From an uncultured Clostridia bacterium (lineage in GTDB: Bacteria; Bacillota; Clostridia; Lachnospirales; Anaerotignaceae): a DNA stretch of 27,619 nucleotides. The translations under genes were made by a program, and so were the position numbers. Shown piece after piece: positions 22,634-27,619 of this stretch. The stretch covers positions 58,865 through 86,483 of the forward strand of contig CAJUKL010000002.1 in assembly GCA_910587195.1 (NCBI GenBank), in the 5' to 3' direction. The notes below the pieces were generated by a model. That model was not told the origin of the DNA. It saw only the letters and a list, made by a program, of their open reading frames with translations, and did no database searches. The first letter of the stretch is position 1; each line of letters starts with the position of its first letter.

Positions 22634-23050
22634 TTATTTTATGCCCATTTCAAACAGATACAATATTCTTTCCATTTGTCCTTTCAAATATAAATAGCCA
22701 AATAAGGCTTCCAGACCTGTTGCATGACGATAATCTCCAATTTCCATATTTTTAGGAGTCGTAAAAGATTTTGCATTTCTCCCTCTCCGGAAAATAGCTT
22801 GTTCTTCTTCTGTCAAATATGCTGCAATCTGGTGATAAAGTTCTGCCTGTGCTTTTGCATTGACATATTCTTTAGACTGTTTATGCAATTTATTAACAGG
22901 TGCATTTCCTTTTGACAAAACCATCGTTCTAACAATGATTTCATAGACAGCATCACCAATATAAGCCAATCCCAACGGAGAAAACTGTTTTTCTTTTCCA
23001 TCTTCCATACCTTTTTTATTTAAAAGCAAGGCTTTTATCATCGCATCCAT
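22634..23050 (-). CDS. mrnC: Mini-ribonuclease 3 (Mini-III)
   Basis: The 138-residue RNase III catalytic domain without a dsRNA-binding domain matures 23S rRNA in Firmicutes. LGLAYIGDAVYEIIVR (Asp33 metal ligand) and RHATGLEALFGYLYL (second acidic site) are the characteristic blocks, with NKLHKQSKEYVNAKAQA between. It starts four bases after the cysS stop, so the two are translationally coupled. Normal length. Confidence 0.95.
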   Translation of the reverse strand: MDAMIKALLLNKKGMEDGKEKQFSPLGLAYIGDAVYEIIVRTMVLSKGNAPVNKLHKQSKEYVNAKAQAELYHQIAAYLTEEEQAIFRRGRNAKSFTTPKNMEIGDYRHATGLEALFGYLYLKGQMERILYLFEMGIK

Positions 23051-23054
23051 CTTC

Positions 23055-24455
23055 TCAGCCTCTAAACCATTGCACTCCTTGACGGGTATCTTTTATAGTA
23101 ACACCCATTTGTGCAAGTTGTTCTCTAATAGCGTCTGCTGCTGCAAAATCCTTATTCTTTTTCGCTTCTGTTCTTTTTGCAATAAGTGCTTCAATTTCGG
23201 CAGTATCTTCTTCTGCTGCTTGTTTCATTTCTGCAATGCCCAACACACCACAAAGTTTATCCAGCATTTCTTGTATTTTACTTGCAAACTCTTTGGAGAT
23301 GTTTTCTTTTATAGCTTTATTTGTAAATCGTACCAATTCATAAATAGCAGTAATTGCATTTGCTGTATTAAAATCATCATCCATAGCAGTTTCAAATTGT
23401 GTTTTAAATTTTTCTAGTTCTTGTGGATTTTCATTTTGTTTTAAAGCAGATTCTGGACAATTTTGAAGATAATAAGCCAAATCTTTTTTACAGTTTTTAA
23501 TTCTTTCCAAACCATTTTGTGCATCTTTCATCAATTCATCACTAAAGTTGATAGGGCCTCTATAATGTCCACCCAAGATAAAAAAGCGTATTACTTCATA
23601 AGGAAAATGAGCAGCAATATCTCTTACAGTAAAGAAATTTCCCAAAGACTTGGACATTTTTTCATTATCAACTGTAATAAAGCCATTATGCAACCAATAT
23701 TTTGAAAATTGTTTTCCATTTGCGGCTTCACTCTGTGCAATTTCGTTTTCGTGGTGAGGGAATATCAAATCTTCACCGCCAGCATGAATATCAATGGTAT
23801 CTCCCAAATATCTTTTTGCCATGACAGAACATTCAATGTGCCAGCCGGGTCTACCTGCACCCCAAGGAGCGTCCCATTTTGGTTCACCAGGTTTATGAGG
23901 TTTCCAAAGCACAAAATCGGTAGGATTCTTTTTTGCGTCATCAATAGAAACTCTCTCACTTGCGCCGGCAATCAATTCTTCCAAATTCTTTTTAGAAAGT
24001 TTTCCATACTCTGGAAATTTTTTAGTATCATAGTAGACAGTTCCCTTATCTTCATAAGCGAAACCTTTATCTAAAAGCACTTGTATCATATCAATAATAT
24101 GATCCATTTCTTCTGTCACACGAGGATGAACAGTTGCCCTTTTTACATTCAAGCCATCTGCATCATGGAAAGCTTCCTCAATATAACGATTTGAAATTTC
24201 CTGCATACTACTGTTTTCCTTATTTGCTCTATTAATAATTTTGTCATCTACATCTGTAAAGTTTTGCACATAGGTTACATCATATCCTTTATATTCCAAA
24301 TATCTTCTTACAGTATCAAATACAACATAAGGTCTTGCATTTCCGATATGAATATAATCATAAACAGTAGGGCCGCAGACATACATTTTGACCTTACCCT
24401 CTTGTTGTGGAATAAATTCTTCTTTTTGTCTTGTCAGTGTATTATAAACCTTCAT
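23055..24455 (-). CDS. cysS: Cysteinyl-tRNA synthetase
   Basis: The 466-residue class I synthetase charges tRNA-Cys. HIGH motif HIGN at residues 36-39 and KMSKS at 266-270. Zinc ligands Cys27 (CGPTVYDY), Cys209 (GWHIECS), His234 and Glu238 (PHHENE) are all present. The C-terminal KRTEAKKNKDFAAADAIREQL is the usual tRNA-binding tail. It follows cysE in an operon behind a T-box, so it shares cysteine-dependent control. Confidence 0.97.
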   Translation of the reverse strand: MKVYNTLTRQKEEFIPQQEGKVKMYVCGPTVYDYIHIGNARPYVVFDTVRRYLEYKGYDVTYVQNFTDVDDKIINRANKENSSMQEISNRYIEEAFHDADGLNVKRATVHPRVTEEMDHIIDMIQVLLDKGFAYEDKGTVYYDTKKFPEYGKLSKKNLEELIAGASERVSIDDAKKNPTDFVLWKPHKPGEPKWDAPWGAGRPGWHIECSVMAKRYLGDTIDIHAGGEDLIFPHHENEIAQSEAANGKQFSKYWLHNGFITVDNEKMSKSLGNFFTVRDIAAHFPYEVIRFFILGGHYRGPINFSDELMKDAQNGLERIKNCKKDLAYYLQNCPESALKQNENPQELEKFKTQFETAMDDDFNTANAITAIYELVRFTNKAIKENISKEFASKIQEMLDKLCGVLGIAEMKQAAEEDTAEIEALIAKRTEAKKNKDFAAADAIREQLAQMGVTIKDTRQGVQWFRG

Positions 24456-24517
24456 AAAAACTGTTCTCCCTTCTATTTTTCTGTTATGTTTTTTATATTT
24501 GTTTCACTACATTTTCT

Positions 24518-25165
24518 CTATTGTACCTTGTTTTGATTGTTTTGTACAAGCATTTTTTCAATAACTTTCACCCTTTCTGAAATTTCTCTTAAATCTCTAG
24601 AAACAGGGTCACTCAATCGAAGTTGGTCAAGCATATCTGATGTTTTTTGCTTTTTTTCTTCCTCCTCCTGTGCAGTACATCTTGCTGGCACACCCACTGC
24701 TGTCATATAGGCTGGTACATCTTTCACAACAACAGAACCACCGCCAATTTTTGCATTATCTCCAATTTTGACAGGGCCTAATACTTTTGCACCTGCCCCC
24801 ACCATAACATTATTACCTAATGTTGGATGACGTTTTCCAGAACCTTTTCCGGTGCCACCCAAGGTTACACCTTGATATAATAATACATTATCGCCAATTT
24901 CGCAAGTTTCGCCTATGACTACACCCATACCATGGTCAATAAAAAATCCCTTTCCAATCTTTGCGCCAGGATGGATTTCAATTCCGGTAAAAAATCGGGA
25001 AATTTGAGAAATTAACCTTGCAATAAAATAATGTTTCTTTTTATAAAAATGGTGTGCAATTCTGTGAGAAATGGTTGCCCAAAAGCTAGGATACAACAGT
25101 ACCTCAGAATTTCCTTTAATTGCAGGGTCTTTTTCCTTTACGACACGTATTAATTCTTTTAACAT
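24518..25165 (-). CDS. cysE: Serine O-acetyltransferase
   Basis: The 215-residue enzyme makes O-acetylserine from serine and acetyl-CoA, the first step of cysteine synthesis. After a helical N-terminal part the left-handed beta-helix of hexapeptide repeats is clear: HPGAKIGKGFFIDHGMGVVIG, CEIGDNVLLYQGVTLGGTGK, LGNNVMVGAGAKVLGPVKIG and AKIGGGSVVVKDVPAYMTAVGVPAR. The active-site His lies in DHGMG. AGGAGG precedes ATG 25165. It is the first gene after the T-box, followed by cysS. Confidence 0.96.
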   Translation of the reverse strand: MLKELIRVVKEKDPAIKGNSEVLLYPSFWATISHRIAHHFYKKKHYFIARLISQISRFFTGIEIHPGAKIGKGFFIDHGMGVVIGETCEIGDNVLLYQGVTLGGTGKGSGKRHPTLGNNVMVGAGAKVLGPVKIGDNAKIGGGSVVVKDVPAYMTAVGVPARCTAQEEEEKKQKTSDMLDQLRLSDPVSRDLREISERVKVIEKMLVQNNQNKVQ

Positions 25166-25250
25166 TTTTATTTCCTCCTGTCATGAAATATAATTCTATA
25201 TATTATTTTACTATATTCTTTATCACTTCCATTGTTTCCATGCATTTCTA

Positions 25251-25500
25251 CAAAAACAAAAAAGCCTCATCTTTACCTCTGTAAAGACGAAGCTAATCCT
25301 TCGTGGTTCCACTTCACTTAGACGAATTGACACAACAATTCCTCTCACTTTTAAACTATAACGGTGTTACCGGCTACAAGCTACTTTTTAGTGTTCACCT
25401 GTGCAGTTCAGGAATGCACTTCATTTTTATTCTTTCTGTTTCGGAGTTTCACCCAATAACACGCACCACACGTATCACGCTCCTTATCTCTGTCAGACGT
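25251..25500 (-). promoter_or_regulatory. T-box leader ahead of cysE-cysS (inferred Cys-specific)
   Basis: On the minus strand the T-box core GTGGAACCACG (around 25314-25302) is followed by a terminator: GCTTCGTCTTTAC pairs with GTAAAGATGAGGC (25293-25264, some G-U pairs) and runs into T residues. The leader begins directly after the ispF stop. UGC triplets occur (for example 25405-25403 and 25418-25416), but I could not fold Stem I with certainty, so the Cys specificity comes from the downstream genes. Confidence 0.85.
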
Positions 25501-25501
25501 C

Positions 25502-25996
25502 CTAAAAACTACTCTTTCCATCAATACTTTTTTCTATCATACAGACTGCTTGCGCTGCAATTCCAAGACCAGCACCTGTAAAACCAAGCCTTTCTTCTGT
25601 AGTTGCTTTTACATTCACGCAATTTTTTTCTATTTCCAGCGCATCTGCAATATTTTTTTCCATACTTTCTATATAATATGCTAATTTTGGTTTTTGTGCC
25701 ACGATTGTAGCGTCAATGTTTATTATACAATAATTTTCTTTTTTAAGCAAGTATAAAACTTTGTGCAATAATATCATACTAGATATTCCCTTGTAAGTGT
25801 CATCATTATCAGGGAAATGTCTTCCAATATCCCCCAAAGCAGCAGCACCCAACAGTGCATCCATTATAGCATGTAATAATACATCTGCATCCGAATGACC
25901 TAACAAACCTTTTTCAAATGGAATTTCCACCCCACCCAAAATTAACTTACGTCCTTCTACTAATTTATGCACATCATATCCAGAACCAACTCTCAT
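25502..25996 (-). CDS. ispF: 2-C-methyl-D-erythritol 2,4-cyclodiphosphate synthase
   Basis: The 164-residue trimeric enzyme of the non-mevalonate (MEP) isoprenoid pathway. MRVGSGYDVH gives the zinc ligands Asp8 and His10, and LLGHSDADVLLHAIMDALLGA contains His42. The rest of the signature, ALGDIGRHFPD and VKATTEERLGFTGAGLGIAA, is complete. GGAAGG precedes ATG 25996, 12 bases after the small gene upstream. Its stop is almost at the start of the T-box leader, so it shares transcripts with the genes upstream but not necessarily with cysE. Confidence 0.96.
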   Translation of the reverse strand: MRVGSGYDVHKLVEGRKLILGGVEIPFEKGLLGHSDADVLLHAIMDALLGAAALGDIGRHFPDNDDTYKGISSMILLHKVLYLLKKENYCIINIDATIVAQKPKLAYYIESMEKNIADALEIEKNCVNVKATTEERLGFTGAGLGIAAQAVCMIEKSIDGKSSF

Positions 25997-26008
25997 GCTT
26001 ATCCTTCC

Positions 26009-26245
26009 TTATCCATCTACTGCCATAATATTTAAACATTTTTCCGCACGATTCACTTGATACCGTAAGGAACTTGACAATTTTTGCAGCACTAAATTTC
26101 CCTTTTGATTCACTTCTACAAAAGAAACACAATCTTGAAATTTATCTAAAATCATCAAATCTTTTTCATCATAAACGAACTCATACGCACTTTTACTTTT
26201 ATTTTCAGCCGTTATTTTCCAGCCATTCAAATAATAAGTTTCCAT
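26009..26245 (-). CDS. Small protein of unknown function, paralogue of its upstream neighbour (78 aa)
   Basis: I do not recognise the family. It shares a pattern with the protein encoded just upstream: W-K-I-x-A-x-NK near the start, D-x-x-x-x-x-L near the middle, then V-x-x-x-GN-x-x-L-Q/E-K/R and Y-Q-V/C ... K-x-x-x-I at the end. The repeated hydrophobic alternation suggests a small beta-rich fold. ATG 26245 lies one base after the upstream stop, and its GAGGAGG lies inside the upstream gene, so the two are coupled. ispF follows 12 bases later. Confidence 0.75.
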   Translation of the reverse strand: METYYLNGWKITAENKSKSAYEFVYDEKDLMILDKFQDCVSFVEVNQKGNLVLQKLSSSLRYQVNRAEKCLNIMAVDG

Positions 26246-26246
26246 C

Positions 26247-26465
26247 TTATACCTCCTCTAATACAATCGTTTTATGTTCATGGTCTATTTCACATTGATA
26301 ATGGGGAGAACATCTTTCTAACATCATATTTCCATTTTCATCTATGCTAAAAAAGACAATCAAATGTTTTTGCTCATCTAATAGTACAAGAATATTTTGC
26401 TGTTGTATGGTTTCAAACTTATTTGACGCACAAATCGTCCATTTTGATAATTTTAATACTTTCAT
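26247..26465 (-). CDS. Small protein of unknown function, first of a paralogous pair (72 aa)
   Basis: Begins MKVLKLSKWTICASNK and continues LVLLDEQKHLIVFFSIDENGNMMLER, aligning by eye along most of its length with the next gene product. Predicted cytoplasmic, beta-rich, no membrane segment. AGGGGATG precedes ATG 26465. It is the first gene of the unit that leads into ispF. Function unknown. Confidence 0.72.
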   Translation of the reverse strand: MKVLKLSKWTICASNKFETIQQQNILVLLDEQKHLIVFFSIDENGNMMLERCSPHYQCEIDHEHKTIVLEEV

Positions 26466-26502
26466 ATTTTATTTCATCCCCTAACATATCATTTTTTTAT
26501 CT

Positions 26503-26512
26503 ATCATAGCAT
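26503..26512 (-). promoter_or_regulatory. Possible extended -10 promoter of the small-gene/ispF operon
   Basis: The minus strand reads TG-C-TATGAT, an extended -10 form, about 40 bases before ATG 26465. No clear -35 box. Confidence 0.4.
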
Positions 26513-26544
26513 ACTTAGGAGATTTTTTCTATCTATTTTGTATA

Positions 26545-26587
26545 AAATAAATAAAAAACATAACATCATTTTTTTGATGTTATGTTT
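26545..26587 (-). terminator. Terminator of the SUKH-3-like gene
   Basis: 13-bp arms AAACATAACATCA (26587-26575 on the minus strand, containing the stop codon) and TGATGTTATGTTT (26568-26556), followed by TTTATTTATTTTA. Confidence 0.88.
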
Positions 26588-27149
26588 CACTATACATAAT
26601 CATTGCTATGATATTATTATGTGCTGACAATTCATGCAACATTAACTCTATTACCGTGTCAAACACAAGTACATCATCATTATAATCATGTGTGCAATAC
26701 AGTTTTCCGCTTTCTCCTATCCAAACCCATGCGGGATAATAATATCCTATCTCTCCCACTAATGCAATATTTTCTTTGGAATATTCCAATGCACTCTTAT
26801 AATCTTCTGATTTCATTGTAAATTCTGCATCATCATACATCAAATCTCTAACATCAGTTCTATATTGTTCTGGATACGGAAATAGGTGAAAACGAAAATC
26901 TCCTCTATGTTCTCCCTTATTTTCTCCATTGATACTCCATGTATACAAAATATCCCAATAATCCTCTATACCATAATATTCCTCAAAAAAATGAATTGCT
27001 TTATCACTTAGTTTTATGTTGCGATTTTCATAATATTTTATAACATCGCTAACGTCTACTTTTCTACCAGGGAACCAACCCGCTTGTTTTAACATCTGAT
27101 AAATTTTTTGTTCTTGGCTTCCTTCTTTTAATATTATCTTTTTTTTCAT
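26580..27149 (-). CDS. SUKH-3-like immunity protein
   Basis: A 189-residue soluble protein that resembles the SUKH-3 immunity superfamily, whose members neutralise contact-delivered polymorphic toxins. The N-terminal LKQAGWFPGRKVDVSDVIKY, the FFEEYYGI segment and the central block IALVGEIGYYYPAWVWIGESGKLYC fit that family by pattern; this is a recognition by eye. I chose ATG 27149, 8 bases after GGAGG; the open frame to 27341 runs through two tRNA genes and cannot be coding. No toxin gene is adjacent in the window. It lies downstream of the tRNA cluster, from which a terminator separates it. Confidence 0.72.
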   Translation of the reverse strand: MKKKIILKEGSQEQKIYQMLKQAGWFPGRKVDVSDVIKYYENRNIKLSDKAIHFFEEYYGIEDYWDILYTWSINGENKGEHRGDFRFHLFPYPEQYRTDVRDLMYDDAEFTMKSEDYKSALEYSKENIALVGEIGYYYPAWVWIGESGKLYCTHDYNDDVLVFDTVIELMLHELSAHNNIIAMIMYSET

Positions 27150-27164
27150 AATATTATTTTTCCT

Positions 27165-27204
27165 CCAAAATAAAAAATGATAGACATACTCTATCATAAA
27201 AAAA
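27165..27204 (-). terminator. Terminator of the 5S/tRNA cluster
   Basis: ATGATAGA and TCTATCAT (27197-27177) enclose a 5-base loop and are followed by TTTTTTATTTT on the minus strand. It falls between tRNA-Val and the ribosome binding site of the SUKH-3-like gene; A/T runs on both sides make it symmetrical. Confidence 0.8.
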
Positions 27205-27277
27205 TGGGAGTTACAGGGCTCGAACCTGTGACCCTCTGCTTGTAAGGCAGATGCTCTCCCAGCTGAGCTAAACTCCC
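27205..27277 (-). tRNA. tRNA-Val (anticodon TAC)
   Basis: 73 nt. Acceptor GGGAGTT/AACTCCC with discriminator A, anticodon loop CTTACAA (TAC), T-arm ACAGGTTCGAGCCCTGT. CCA not encoded. Last tRNA of the cluster. Confidence 0.97.
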
Positions 27278-27282
27278 AAAGA

Positions 27283-27356
<74 letters not shown>

Positions 27357-27378
27357 ATATAAAATTAAAAAAACAGAA

Positions 27379-27452
27379 TGGGTCTTCAGGGACTCGAACC
27401 CGGGACCGTCCGGTTATGAGCCGGATGCTCTAACCAACTGAGCTAAAGACCC
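27379..27452 (-). tRNA. tRNA-Met (anticodon CAT, elongator-like)
   Basis: 74 nt. Acceptor GGGTCTT/AAGACCC, discriminator A, anticodon loop CTCATAA (CAT). It lacks the three-G-C anticodon stem of an initiator. A CAT anticodon could also be the Ile tRNA modified with lysidine; the body looks like clostridial elongator Met. Confidence 0.88.
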
Positions 27453-27465
27453 ATAAAAAACCAAA

Positions 27466-27538
27466 AGCCGATGAACGGACTCGAACCGTTAACCTGCTGA
27501 TTACAAGTCAGCTGCTCTGCCAATTGAGCCACATCGGC
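27466..27538 (-). tRNA. tRNA-Thr (anticodon TGT)
   Basis: 73 nt. Acceptor GCCGATG/CATCGGC, anticodon loop CTTGTAA (TGT), T-arm AACGGTTCGAGTCCGTT. First tRNA after the 5S gene. Confidence 0.96.
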
Positions 27539-27544
27539 ATAAAA

Positions 27545-27619
27545 TCTAGCAACCACTTACTTTTCCAGGCAGTCCCCCACCAAGTATCATCAGCCGTTTA
27601 TGTCTTAACCGTCGTGTTC
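27545..27619 (-). rRNA. rrf: 5S ribosomal RNA, 3' part
   Basis: The minus strand reads GAACACGACGGTTAAGAC at the right edge, then GATGATACTTGG, and ends near GTGGTTGCTAG, as in the 3' half to two-thirds of 5S rRNA. The 5' part and any 16S and 23S genes lie beyond the window. The tRNA cluster follows it directly and is probably cotranscribed. Confidence 0.88.

Overview
The window is AT-rich chromosomal DNA from a low-GC Gram-positive anaerobe-like bacterium, most likely a member of the Clostridia (Bacillota, Lachnospirales-like). The case rests on two T-box leaders, a preQ1 riboswitch, strong AGGAGG-type ribosome binding sites, the Firmicutes order ispF/cysE/cysS/mrnC/rlmB/rae1/sigH, QueT, a LicT/BglG-type antitermination operon and a sigma-H gene. 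The species cannot be named from the sequence alone.

Layout. Positions 1-1287 (minus) hold the N-terminal part of a secreted lipoprotein with a GHL10 (YngK-like) glycosidase domain, which leaves the window inside a 12-residue Pro/Thr repeat. Positions 1626-2964 carry a tryptophan T-box and trpS. Positions 3368-6247 carry a small unknown ORF, then rtcB behind an attenuator-like hairpin, a preQ1 riboswitch with queT, and kptA/tpt1, so RNA repair and queuosine supply sit side by side. Positions 6701-11128 (minus) are a beta-glucoside operon, bglG-bglF-bglA, with a sigma-A promoter, a RAT/terminator pair and a second RAT-like site just ahead of bglF. Positions 11489-15810 hold what I consider the most interesting locus: a membrane-anchored coiled-coil protein with a GrpE-like C-terminus, followed by a 975-residue Hsp70-like ATPase with a large unassigned N-terminal extension. 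It is preceded by a 25-codon ORF in the same frame as the GrpE-like gene, ended by one TGA. Positions 15838-19792 hold a metallophosphoesterase, an IS200/IS605-like remnant, a cyclophilin, tRNA-Leu, a GNAT acetyltransferase, a MORN-repeat lipoprotein and an unknown protein. From 19831 to 26465 nearly everything is on the minus strand: two small paralogous proteins, ispF, a T-box, cysE, cysS, mrnC, rlmB, rae1 (yacP), sigH and tRNA-Thr. At the right edge are an orphan SUKH-3-like immunity protein and a tRNA cluster (Val, Asp, Met, Thr) behind the 3' part of a 5S rRNA gene.

A family of dispersed intergenic repeats runs through the window (about 1411, 2953, 6267, 11149, and three tandem copies at 21246-21786). 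The copies share an ordered set of hairpins whose arms differ between copies but mostly keep pairing. At trpS and rlmB the repeat runs into the reading frame and supplies the last codons and the stop.

The bgl genes take up, phosphorylate and hydrolyse beta-glucosides under substrate-controlled antitermination. CysE and CysS link cysteine synthesis to cysteine charging under a shared T-box. MrnC, RlmB and Rae1 are ribosome and RNA maturation functions normally found in this cluster.
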